A stretch of DNA of 33,156 bases from a virus. Position 1 is the stretch's first letter. Every line of letters starts with the position of its first letter. The notes below the pieces were generated by a model. That model was given only the letters and a program-made list of their open reading frames with translations. It was not told the origin of the DNA and searched no databases. Location: the IMG/VR virus record IMGVR_UViG_3300017763_000089, positions 1-33,156 of that record; one strand, given 5' to 3'. The position numbers and the translations under genes are program-made. Below are positions 1 to 9,900 of this stretch, piece by piece.

Positions 1-1052
1 GCATATACAGGTGAAGGAGCAAACAAGTCTATTGTAAAAGCTTGGTTGAAACTAGAGTTATTCATGTAGAATATAGACGTGTCCGCATCTTGCCATATCT
101 CTAATCTTGTAGCTATCCAACCATTACCAACTAAGTCGTGTAATATTAAATCATAAGTACACTGATCAATATCGTCCATTGTGTTTGCTAAAGGATCGTA
201 GTTGTACATTGTGCTATCTATACAACCATATATTTTTAAAGTAGCACAGCTACTATCATCTACAGTGGCTAATGGATCATACTCTACATAATCATCGTCC
301 ATACAGCCATATACCGGAGGAGGTGGCACACATGTATCAGAGATAAACACGTGAGCGGAGTCTTGCCCGAAGCTAGGGTCAATCCCATAGACTACGGTAT
401 CGCCGCATTGCATTACATAATACGAGCCATCTTGTCCTCCCCATAATGTACCTTCTAATCCATCGCCATATAAATCATATATAGTAAAAGTTAACTCTCC
501 AGGAGGTAAACAAGCAAACTGAAACTGCGGCTCGTAATCTGGCACATTGTTATAAGGTCCACCTGAAAACACTATGTTACCTAGACTGTCGGTTATTGTC
601 CAGCTAGTTTCTTCAGGGTATTGGTCTAAGTTTATATTTACTAATGTTGGTACACATGGTCCTGGTGGCGGAGGAGGTGGTGGTGGTAAACAACTTGGCA
701 CTTGTCTATTTGAATACACACCTGACTGAAAGTTAGGATTAGGATAATCCACTATAGTGTCACCACAAACAGTAACATAATAACTACCGTTCATACCATC
801 ACCGTAAGTATCTCTAATTAAAAATGTAATATCAGCTATACTATCATTTATGTAACAAGTGTCAGTGTAAGTAGTATTTGGTGATGTATAATAACCAGCT
901 GGTACCATAGCTATAGTATCACCATTTAAACTGTCAGCAAATAAAGTCCAATATGTTTCCGTAGGATATTGATCTGTAGTTACATGTATTACACACTCTT
1001 TCTGTGCAAATGTTATAATAGGTAATAATAGCAGTAATAATAATTTTTTCAT
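1..1052 (-). CDS. Secreted repeat protein with proline-rich linkers, C-terminus cut by window edge
   Basis: I translated this frame by hand; it is open to base 1, so 350 codons are visible and the C-terminus lies outside. The N-terminus (MKK followed by seven leucines, then PIITFAQ) is a clear Sec signal peptide, so the product is exported. Two tandem homologous units follow, about residues 27-112 and 143-232; each starts DQYPxET, has a core YGDG(M/L)xG and ends near YYVxxCGDT. They are separated by a run of eight prolines at 123-130. A degenerate third copy begins near HDLVGNGW (305-312). Between them are two short YGC(M/I)D...YDPLA repeats (248-269, 275-298), a motif common in secreted proteins of marine Bacteroidota. 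The start ATG (1050-1052) overlaps the TGA of the upstream gene as ATGA, which suggests translational coupling. A surface or extracellular adhesive role is inference; the function is unknown. Confidence 0.85.
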   Translation of the reverse strand, partial: MKKLLLLLLLPIITFAQKECVIHVTTDQYPTETYWTLFADSLNGDTIAMVPAGYYTSPNTTYTDTCYINDSIADITFLIRDTYGDGMNGSYYVTVCGDTIVDYPNPNFQSGVYSNRQVPSCLPPPPPPPPGPCVPTLVNINLDQYPEETSWTITDSLGNIVFSGGPYNNVPDYEPQFQFACLPPGELTFTIYDLYGDGLEGTLWGGQDGSYYVMQCGDTVVYGIDPSFGQDSAHVFISDTCVPPPPVYGCMDDDYVEYDPLATVDDSSCATLKIYGCIDSTMYNYDPLANTMDDIDQCTYDLILHDLVGNGWIATRLEIWQDADTSIFYMNNSSFNQAFTIDLFAPSPVY

Positions 1053-1597
1053 TCTTTTATCTTAATTGTTATATCATGAGGTGCATACTCGTTTCCTCCA
1101 AAATATGGGTATAAGTAATATCTTTTAATTAAACCCCAGTTTCCTTCCGGTCTTCTTCTAACCATTGTTGTATCACCATCTATAGTTATAATGTAGTAAA
1201 ACGTTTTTATATCTATAGTAGCGTTGTAAGCAACGTTTGGTTCTATAGTTCTTATTGTAGCAGCCGTGTGCCTACCTTCTTCATGCCTTAGCCAGCAAAG
1301 CTCTAATTCGTTATTTAAGTATCTCCAACCTAATCTTATAGAGTATTTTTGATGTCTAACACCAAAGTCACTAAAGCCGTAAATCTTATTTACGTCATGT
1401 TGATTCTCTGGTATCTCGCTAGTATAAATAGCAGACTCATCTAGCATGAAGTCAAAGTTTATTCTTGAGTTTGTAGGGTGGTTAAAGTAATTGCCCGAGC
1501 TATGAGCACCCTCGGGTATTACAAAAGTTCTAAAACCAAGATCGTCACGTTCTTTACTACAAGAGATAAATAATAATACTAATAATAGCTTGCGCAA
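1049..1597 (-). CDS. Putative surface-exposed lipoprotein, TTG start
   Basis: This is a 182-residue protein with a short signal peptide ending LLFISC; Cys13 would be the lipidated residue. The lipobox is weak at -3 (Phe), but the residues after the cysteine, S-K-E-R-D-D, resemble the charged lipoprotein export signal described in Bacteroidota that sends lipoproteins to the cell surface. The body is beta-rich with many aromatics and has no domain I recognise. The only start that keeps the signal peptide is TTG at 1595-1597, directly after the TAA of the preceding gene (1598-1600). The next in-frame methionine is far inside the protein. Its TGA overlaps the ATG of the next gene. The phage-encoded lipoprotein could act at the host surface, for example in exclusion, but that is inference. 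Confidence 0.75.
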   Translation of the reverse strand: MRKLLLVLLFISCSKERDDLGFRTFVIPEGAHSSGNYFNHPTNSRINFDFMLDESAIYTSEIPENQHDVNKIYGFSDFGVRHQKYSIRLGWRYLNNELELCWLRHEEGRHTAATIRTIEPNVAYNATIDIKTFYYIITIDGDTTMVRRRPEGNWGLIKRYYLYPYFGGNEYAPHDITIKIKE

Positions 1598-2218
1598 TTA
1601 TTTTCTAAACTGGTGAGCTTGCCAATTGCCAACACCACCTTTTACTTTGTTCTTTATTTTTGAATCAATAACAGTGTTAGTCTTTGGTCCATCTTTATGT
1701 ACCTTCTTGTTATGACCTTGTGGAGGAGTTGGTGGTTTAGTAGGATCCTTTTTATATTCTCCCATTTCATATCTTGATTTAGCAAGTTCAAAAGATTGAT
1801 CGTCACTGCCTTTATTAGCTCTTGGTCCAAACCCACCTTTTTTCTCCATTATGTTTTTCTCTCCTGTACTTTTGTTAGGAGATTTTTTAGCGTAAGGATC
1901 TGTAGTAGTATCTAAGTCTGATACTTGACCAGTATGTAGTTTACCGTCTTTAGCTTTAAACATTTTCTTGCCTTTAACAATAACATATTTACCACCAGAC
2001 TTTTTAACTTCGGCAGATTTATTTAGTCTAGCTATTTCTTGCGCTAGAGTTTCTTGCACTTTGTTTGGACTACCTTCTTTCTTACAGCTACCAGGCGCAC
2101 AAGGCTTAGTTCCAGGCACTCTTTTATAACCCTTCCAGCAATTACAATCTTTTTTCTTTGCTGGTGATGTAAATTTATACGAGCTCTTGCAACCCGCTCT
2201 TTTTGTTGGTGTTTTCAT
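1598..2218 (-). CDS. Basic hypothetical protein with an N-terminal cysteine cluster
   Basis: This is a 206-residue, strongly lysine-rich protein with no signal peptide or membrane segment. The first 45 residues hold five cysteines (10, 25, 27, 40, 45) in a patch reading CNCWKGYKRVPGTKPCAPGSC; the spacing could bind a metal ion or form disulfides. The remainder is low in hydrophobic residues and rich in Lys, Gly, Pro and Asn (for example PTKPPTPPQGHNKK near 160-172), so it is probably largely disordered. It lies between a secreted thioredoxin-fold gene (3-base gap) and a lipoprotein gene (no gap), which puts it in the same transcript. I do not recognise the family. Nucleic-acid binding would fit the charge, but there is no direct evidence. 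Confidence 0.7.
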   Translation of the reverse strand: MKTPTKRAGCKSSYKFTSPAKKKDCNCWKGYKRVPGTKPCAPGSCKKEGSPNKVQETLAQEIARLNKSAEVKKSGGKYVIVKGKKMFKAKDGKLHTGQVSDLDTTTDPYAKKSPNKSTGEKNIMEKKGGFGPRANKGSDDQSFELAKSRYEMGEYKKDPTKPPTPPQGHNKKVHKDGPKTNTVIDSKIKNKVKGGVGNWQAHQFRK

Positions 2219-2221
2219 ATT

Positions 2222-2548
2222 TTAAAAATCGCTCATTAATAATTCGTCTATTGCAGCTTGCATATCTTTTCTAGTTGCAACCATACTAAAAGATATATCA
2301 GCTTGAAATCGTTTTACCTCCTCGCCATCTTTAAATATAACGACAGTAGGAACTATAACTATTTGATGCTTCTCTTGTAACTTAGGTGATTTAGCTATGT
2401 CAACATAAACTATATCACAGTCAGTTAGTTTGCCAATGTACTTAACCTTGTTTGGATCGTTCCATTCAGCGTTAAAATGTGTTACAACTACTTGTGAGCT
2501 AGCGTTTAAACTAAATACCGCTAGAAGTATTAGTAATATATTTTTCAT
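2222..2548 (-). CDS. Secreted thioredoxin-fold protein lacking the CXXC active site
   Basis: This 108-residue protein has a Sec signal peptide (MKNILLILLAVFSLNASSQ) followed by a compact thioredoxin-like domain. The order of elements fits the fold: strand VVVTHFNAEW, the active-site position, a helix, strand DIVYVDI, the cis-proline segment IVPTVVIFKDGEE (Pro67) and a C-terminal helix. Where thioredoxins have W-C-G-P-C this protein has W29-N30-D31-P32-N33, so both redox cysteines are asparagine. The only remaining cysteine, Cys44, lies outside the motif. The protein is therefore probably periplasmic and not a classical disulfide reductase. A binding or chaperone-like role is possible. It sits in the run of small envelope-targeted genes downstream of the virion genes. 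Confidence 0.78.
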   Translation of the reverse strand: MKNILLILLAVFSLNASSQVVVTHFNAEWNDPNKVKYIGKLTDCDIVYVDIAKSPKLQEKHQIVIVPTVVIFKDGEEVKRFQADISFSMVATRKDMQAAIDELLMSDF

Positions 2549-2553
2549 TTAAT

Positions 2554-2829
2554 TTATCTTAATTTATCAATTTTATCTTCCATTCTTCTAATATCAATCT
2601 TCAACTCTTCTACAGCTTTTTCTGTATTAGAAATTGATTGTCGAACGTTGATGTCTTTCATGTTAAACTCCATACGAGTAATGTCTGGTTTTGGTAGTTC
2701 TTTTGCCTCTGCAATATCTGCTTGTAAAGCAAACCACATACCTATTATAGTTGCCATGGCAAAGCCAACAGCTATCATTGTTTTTATGCTTATATTAAAA
2801 CCTGTGTTTTCGTTTAATTCTTTTGCCAT
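2554..2829 (-). CDS. Small one-pass membrane protein with coiled coil (holin/spanin candidate)
   Basis: This 91-residue protein has one hydrophobic segment at about residues 17-35 (TMIAVGFAMATIIGMWFAL). A short linker with ELPKPDITRMEF follows, then a heptad-like charged helix from about 60 to 91 (AVEELKIDIRRMEDKIDKLR). The style is one I associate with a small protein common in marine phage genomes, but I know of no assigned function for it. Its size, single transmembrane helix and position after the structural genes would suit a holin or an inner-membrane spanin component; this is inference. Its ATG overlaps the TAA of the upstream gene by one base (TAATG), so translation is probably coupled. 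Confidence 0.75.
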   Translation of the reverse strand: MAKELNENTGFNISIKTMIAVGFAMATIIGMWFALQADIAEAKELPKPDITRMEFNMKDINVRQSISNTEKAVEELKIDIRRMEDKIDKLR

Positions 2830-3881
2830 TATCTTATTATGTAATTTATTCCTAACTTAAAGTCGTACCACTCTCTATTCCAGTACTTGTTGTATTTTCC
2901 TTCTGTAAAAATACCTATTCTATTAGTTATCTTTGTACCAAATATTATACCACCAGAATAATCTAACCACTGACCATTGTTAAATGCATGGTAAGAAAAC
3001 TCACCATCTTGATCTAAATGGTAAGGCATTAGGTTTGCCCAAGTGTGTGTCCAAAATGTTTTAGTGTAGTAGTAATAATCAAAACCAACAACTATAGAGT
3101 GTTGTATCATTAAGTCTAACTCGTCACGTTTTCTTTGTGTATAATCTGATAATACTTTAGGTATTACCACTTCTTCCCAAACCTCTTTACTTGTTGCAAC
3201 GAGCTCTCCGTCAGGAGAAAAATACTCACTAGCAGCTACGTTTACATTATAACCCTCTTGTAGTGCTAGGTAAGTGTAATGTATATTGCCATTGCTGAGC
3301 ATCCACTCTGCCAAAGGATCATATCCATACGGCTCAGATAACCTTTGTGCGAGTCCAGCATTAAAGGACAATTTGTCATTAACTTTATACCTGTATCTTT
3401 CCGATGTTTCAAAATATTTAATATCTGCAAAACCATCTTCTAAGTATTCACCTTTTAGTATATACTTATTGTTTACAAATCTTATAAAATGATGTTGATC
3501 TAAATACTCATTACCCTGCTGTCTAGTATAATCAACTTCAAACAAAAACTCTAGTCCTTTTACTTTACCTATATTAGCACCATCAGACCAAGAGTTTTCA
3601 GTACCATCATAAAAAGTTTGTGCTTTGTTTTCGTAACCAAACCTAGCTATTTTACGAACACCAAAAGCTAAGTTGTAATCAAAAGGTGTTTTTATTGTTG
3701 CTGTTTCCAAACCATTGTTAACAGAAAAAGTTTCTACATCTGATATAGACGTACCACCACTTGCAGCGCCGTAAAACGTAGCAAATTTAAAATATTTTTT
3801 TAAGTCTACTTGACTGCAGCATTTTTTAGGCGCAGCGCAAGCCGTTAATATCATTAACGATATAATCAGTAGTTTCTTCAT
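2829..3881 (-). CDS. Lipoprotein with outer-membrane beta-barrel-like body
   Basis: This 350-residue protein has a canonical lipoprotein signal: MKK, a hydrophobic core and the lipobox L12-T13-A14-C15. Two further cysteines follow at 21-22. The body is full of alternating aromatic/polar strands (for example around GFDYYYYTKTFW and GGIIFGTKITNRIG) and ends in a strand-like FKLGINYIIR, as expected for outer-membrane barrels. Tyr, Phe and Trp are abundant and there are no transmembrane helices. It follows the giant virion gene after a 30-base gap and begins the envelope-directed cassette. I infer a host outer-membrane destination. Whether it blocks superinfection, aids release or alters permeability cannot be told from sequence. 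A porin-like fold is likely but not proven. Confidence 0.75.
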   Translation of the reverse strand: MKKLLIISLMILTACAAPKKCCSQVDLKKYFKFATFYGAASGGTSISDVETFSVNNGLETATIKTPFDYNLAFGVRKIARFGYENKAQTFYDGTENSWSDGANIGKVKGLEFLFEVDYTRQQGNEYLDQHHFIRFVNNKYILKGEYLEDGFADIKYFETSERYRYKVNDKLSFNAGLAQRLSEPYGYDPLAEWMLSNGNIHYTYLALQEGYNVNVAASEYFSPDGELVATSKEVWEEVVIPKVLSDYTQRKRDELDLMIQHSIVVGFDYYYYTKTFWTHTWANLMPYHLDQDGEFSYHAFNNGQWLDYSGGIIFGTKITNRIGIFTEGKYNKYWNREWYDFKLGINYIIR

Positions 3882-3911
3882 AGTTTATAAATCACTTGTA
3901 AATTCTAAATT

Positions 3912-6900
3912 TTACTGGTGAGCATAGCATTTTCCAGACTTATTTTCAGTTCTGTTTTTACACCTAGGACCTTTACCTTTTCTAGTCTTAGCAGAACACT
4001 GTACTTCTCTAGCTTCTTGTTCTTTTCTTAACCTTTCTTTTTCTTTTCTTTTAGCTTCTTTTTTAGCTTCCTTCTCAGCCTCTTTCTTTTCTTGTATTTC
4101 AACTTTAGCTTGTTCAACAGCTTTGTTTTTAACACCTATATCCCACTGGTTCCAACCAAGTGATAAAGCTATTCTTTGCCAAGTTTCATTATCAGCATCA
4201 CTAGCACTTTTTAAGTTTTGAATTTTTTGATAAACTCTATCTGTAGGTACGTTTGTTAAAGCTGATATACCTTGAGAAACACTAGACCACATTGGATTGT
4301 CAAAATCCAATTTATCCATATGATCTATTTCTTTTCTTTTGTATTTATAAGTTTGTAATCCAGTTCTAACTTTTCTTACTTTACTTCCAATAGGTGGAGA
4401 TACATTTAACATTTCTATAATTATAGCTGACTCGGAAAAATTAAAACCTTTTTTATCTTCTTGTATAAACCTCATTAACATGTTCTTAAGAGTTGCAACA
4501 ATAGCGCCAGCAACACCAGTACCACGTAAGAACGAGTCAACCATACCGTTAGTAAGTCTAAGTGTTTTGTTCTTTTTATCTTGAGCTAATTTTTCCTCAT
4601 CTTCTTCGTCATCAAACATAAACTTAAACATAGCTGTTTGCAAAGCACCAAATATTAAATTCTGTGCAGCTCCATAGTATATTATTTTAGATATGTTTGT
4701 TTTAGCATCGCCTCTTCCGTTTTTAAGATCTAGTATAGCTTTTTTAGTTAACCTAGCATACTGCATCGGTGTGTTTTGAAAAGCAAGTATTAATCTACCA
4801 AGTGGTGAAGCTTGTTGTGACGAGATCATATCAGGTCTAGATGACTGCTGTGACTCTTCAGTTATTTTTTGGAAATCAGTAAAAGCTTTAGCTTCAGCAT
4901 CTGCTTTTGACATACCTTGTTTCATATATGTTTTAACCCTATTTCTATACATAGGAGCTCCACCCGCTGCAATTGCAAAACTATCCGCCATTTGTGTAGG
5001 TAAAAAACCTAAGTCTAATAGTTTTTGTAACACAGCACCAGCTGGATTACTTGATGTAGCAGCTACCTGTGCTAATTCACTCTCACTAACAGATCTTTGG
5101 TTACCAGATCTTCTTTGCTTTAACATGTCAGAGTTAAATATATAAGCAAAATCTTTCCAAAACTGTGGTTGATTAGCAAAAGCCGCGGCTGCTTTAGCAA
5201 CGTTATTATCATTCCAGTTTATATAGTTTACTGTTGATAATGTTTGTAGCACTGCAGATCTACCGTTAAAGAACATGATAGCACCAACAGAGTTGTTTAC
5301 CCAGTTAGCAAATCTATTGGTTAATTTATTTTTACCAAAAGATCTGTTACTACCATTTTCCATACGCCACAATATATCTTCCATAGCTTCTCTCCAGTTG
5401 GTACCTAAAGAAGCTTCAAGCTTATTCATTAATGGACCATTTAGTCTACCACCTTCCCACTCACCAAACATAGCCTCTCTGTTTTGTATAAACTCTGCCA
5501 ACGCTTGTTTTCTACCTTGACCTTGAGTCATTCCATATAGGTCTCTAGCTATTGTACTAGTTAGCCAACCACCTTCTGGGTCTATATAACTAGGTGACTT
5601 AGTAACCTTAGCCAAACCTTCTGCGTACTGCATTAACATAGAATCTCCTTGCACAGCTTTTAACATTAGTTTTTTATCAGCTTTAGATAAACCAGGTATT
5701 TCAACACCAGCCTTATCCCACAAGTAAACTCTAACAGCATTATCATATGTAAACAAACTATCACCAATTTTTTTATTTAACTTCTTTTTTGCTTTTGGCA
5801 TAGCTTTATTTAGTGCAGCAAAATCAGTAGATAAGTTTTGTGCCATCATATTCATCTGCTCAATACCTCTTGAGAAAGGATCAAGCAAGTTGTCTTTCAT
5901 AAACTTCATGTCAGCATCACCTTGCTTACCTTTACCTAATAATGGGTATAACAAACCTTTAAAATCTTCAGCACCTGGAGCTATGTAAAATTTCCATTTA
6001 CCTTTTGCTTTACCAGCTAACTGTGCTTTTGCCTGTGAATATTCTTTGTACTCAGCAACACCAAGAGTTCTAGCTATCATTGAATTTAAACTAGCGCCCA
6101 TGTCATTACTCTTTAGCGTAGCTTGCCTTACTTTAGACTTGACATCAAATTGATCTAACATGTTTTTAACAGCTTGTACGTTTTTAAGTGCATCATCCGC
6201 AAAGTAAAAGTCATTATAACCTTCAGCTGCTTTATCAGCAACCCATAGAGCTTTAGCTTCAGCTGTAGAGTTACCAAGACCAGTTATATTCTCGATAGGT
6301 AAATTTAAACCATTGTCTTTTAAAAATTTATGTATAGCTTTTTGAGCAGCAGCTGGTCTAGCTGTTAATATAAATATATCATTAGTACCAAACTTGTCAG
6401 CAAGTTTTAAAGCTTTGTTAAACAGTGGTGCTATCTTACCTTTAACAACTTTATTAAACTCTGAGAAATCAAACTCATAACCTAAGTCAGCTAAGTTTTC
6501 ATATTCAGCCGCATACTGCTCAGGCGTTAATGTTCCAACTCCACCATCTGGCTTTGTGTATTTTACTAAAGACTTGCTTGTAGCTAATGTATCATCAAAA
6601 TCTAATACGCTAATACCTTTTGGTTCTGTGTTTAAATATCTATTAGCAGCGGCTTGACCCATATTCTCTGAGCTTTTTAGCGCTTCACGAGGTTTGAAAG
6701 TTTCAATACCAAGCTCTCTATTAGCTATGTTAATATCAGCGCGTTCACCTGATATGTGGTATATGTTTGCTAGCATTTCTTTCTTTTCCGCAGTAGTAAG
6801 ATCTGTTGTTTTATCTATAGCAAGCGTTATTCTTTTGTGACCTTCCTTGCTATTTTTACCAAGCTCAATATCTAATATTTCGTCCATTAAAAATTTAGGA

Positions 6901-9900
6901 CCAAAAAACTGCGTGTGGTTTTCTACTATCTCATTAAATCTAGCTTCAGTAAGAGTGTTTGTGGATATTGCAAGAGTTAACTCTGCCATAGTGTCTGAAT
7001 TGGCACCTAAATGTTCTCCTTTTACAGTTAGATCTTTATATGTTTTTTGTTGAGCAGCGTACTCACTATCAGTTTTCTTTCTGTTTATAGCCATTCTACT
7101 CTCGTAGTAGTCATACTCTGATAACTTTTTCAACCCATCAACGTCACCTTCTTTTGGCATTTTAAACTTACTGTTGTCTATGAAGTTACCATTCATAAAA
7201 TACTCTACTTTACTAGAACCTCTAAACCCTTTTGCAGCGCTAGTCTGTAGCTGGAATATAGTCACTAAATTTTCAGGTGATAATTTCCCACTTTGATAAG
7301 CTTCGTTTAATTTAAACACAATATTTTTCATGCCAAGAATATTAGCTCTATTAGCTGCGTTCAGCTTAGGTCTAATAGTTTCTAGGTGAGCTAAAGCTTC
7401 TTGAGTTGTATTTTTCTCATGTAATATAGGTGAATACATAGTTACTAGCTTACCATTACCTTTGTTCATAAACATCATGTCACTTACATAATCAAGATTT
7501 TCATTTACAAGTCCATTTTTAATATCTTGAGACTTATCATAGTAAGGGGCTTTTATACCGGTCTTTTTACCAAAAGTATCTCTTTTGTCAAGTGCCGCAT
7601 CAAGCATTCTGTTGTGAAAACCTAAAGTATCTAAACCTCCCATTGCTTTCATTAATGAAGCGTCTAGTGGGAAAGCTTTATTAAACTCAATTAACCCTTC
7701 AACATACCTATCAGCATTTTCTTTTTTAATTGTTCTTTTGCCTTCAATCTTTCCTGATAGCTGGTGAGCACCATTTCGTAAAGCTTCCTTTATTGCGTAT
7801 GGAGAATTATTATTACCAGTAACACGCTGTATATAACCTATGTTGTCTTTAGTTATACCTTTTTTCTTCAACTCATTTAAAACGTGACCAACCACATCTT
7901 CAGATCCTTCAATCATTAGCATTGCTTCTGTAGCTTGTTTACTATCAGCTCCATATCGTAAAGCAACACCAACCACTCTGTTTATAGCAACATCATCAAC
8001 TCCTTGCATAAATGATGCAGCGCTAACATTTTTACCTTCGTTAGATTTTAACACCATACCTCTTTCTACTTGATCTACAATTTTAGAAGTTATACTGTCA
8101 GCAATTTCACCGTGTAGTAGCTCTTGTCTAGACTTAAACATCTGGGCTATAGGTCCATCGTTTTGCATTTCGTTTCTAAACATCTCTAAGCCTATCTCCT
8201 GTGACATTGCTTGAGTAAGAGTGTTTAAACCACCTCTTCTAAGCTCAGTCATTGTTGTACCGTTAAAAAACTTTTTAATAAGATCGACAGAGGTTATATC
8301 TGTCATAGCTTTAGGGTTACGTCTGATTTTTTGCTTACCATCAGTCATGCCTTTGTAAGGACCAACTTCAGTTGATCTATAAAAATCTACTTGACCTGGT
8401 TTTGTACCTTTAGTTCTACCAACATGATCTGTTGTCCACACTTTAGTACCATCTTCTTGTATAACTAGCTTCTGAACAGCTTTAGGCATATTCTTTGCTA
8501 ACCAAGTAGTTGGCATATGTTTAAGTATAGATGCTTTGTTTTTAGGATCTTTCAACCACATCTCTACTTCTTGAGGCGTTTTACCCATTGCAGCTTCTAT
8601 AGTTTGCTGTATAGGATTTTTTTCTTTGTAAAACTCTTTTTTAAGTTTAGCTACTAATGGACTAACCACGGCATTTTTCCCACGTTCAGCATCTACAGCT
8701 GGTAGGATTGATCCTAAGTTAAGTTTAACGTGATCTAAGACAACTTCTGTTTCAGCTGGTGTTAACTGTAAGTTGTCAACAAATGGAGTTCCCTCTTCAA
8801 CTACATTATTGTTTTCGTCAAACTCAACGTCATCTTCTGTAAATACATTATTAGCTTGGTCGATGTCTGTAGTAAACGCCTGGGTAACACCTAGTTTTTT
8901 AGCTAAGCTATTTGCTCTTAAGTTAAGTCTACTACTTAAAAATTTATCTAAGTTTTGATCAGATGGTCTATATTCCTTTGCTATTAAAACACCCGCATCA
9001 TTTAAAAGAGTTGTAACGTAATCAGCTCTTGATAATATTTTTTTATTATCTCTAGGTATAGGATCATAAAGTCTTTTTGTTATAGATTCAACTATACCTC
9101 CAACTTGAAAGTTAAAAGCACTTAACTGCTGCTCTCCTTCAACCATAGGTTTTCCGTTAAAATCAGTTTTTAACATTGTGTCAACAAACCCAGCCATTTC
9201 AGACTTAGGAGTCTTGCTACCTTTATACTGTCTATCTAGTATACCTTGTAAATCACTTGACTTTCTAACTAAGTTACCACTATTATCTTCTACTCTTTTT
9301 CTGTTTGCCGAATCTATTCTTTTCTTAGTTAACCTACCCATTTTACCACTATCAAAGCCTTTCATGTGGTCAGCTAAGTATGCTGCAGCGTTTTGTGGTG
9401 AGTTTATATCGTAATCACTATTAAATATACTCATGAAGCCAGCTTTGTTACTATACAGTTTTTTCTTGTAAGGACCATTTTGATCTCTTTGTATAGCGTC
9501 TTGTATGTAGTTACCGTATTCAGCATGTACCATTATATCTTGCTCGTTCCAAGGTTTCATTGGGTCAAACTTAGTATACTCGGCATTACCTATAATACGT
9601 GATATAGCTTCAGAGTGTACAGGGCCAGCATTTTCAGAGGCCCAGTTAGCTAGGTTTGTAGAGTAGTTGATAAGCTCTGAGTCATTAAAAGCTAAATTAT
9701 CAACAGCATGTTTTATCTCATGTGACAATACAGTTCCTTGTGTAAGCTTACCCTCAGCAAGATTTTTAGCTGCTGCCGCTTGATCTGTAACTATATATTT
9801 GTTACCAACTATCATACCAAAAGTTTCTCCTGATTTTAATTCATTTATTAAATCATTAGCACTTTCACCTTTTCTAAGCTCTCCTTTTCTTTCCATATCT

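Noticed and set aside
1654-1836. A 60-residue minus-strand frame inside the basic protein gene
   Set aside because: It is out of frame with the better-supported 206-residue gene, which has tight spacing to both neighbours.
2648-2860. A 70-residue hydrophobic plus-strand frame resembling a membrane protein
   Set aside because: It is the antisense of the small membrane protein gene; its hydrophobicity mirrors that gene, and it crosses the junction with the next gene.
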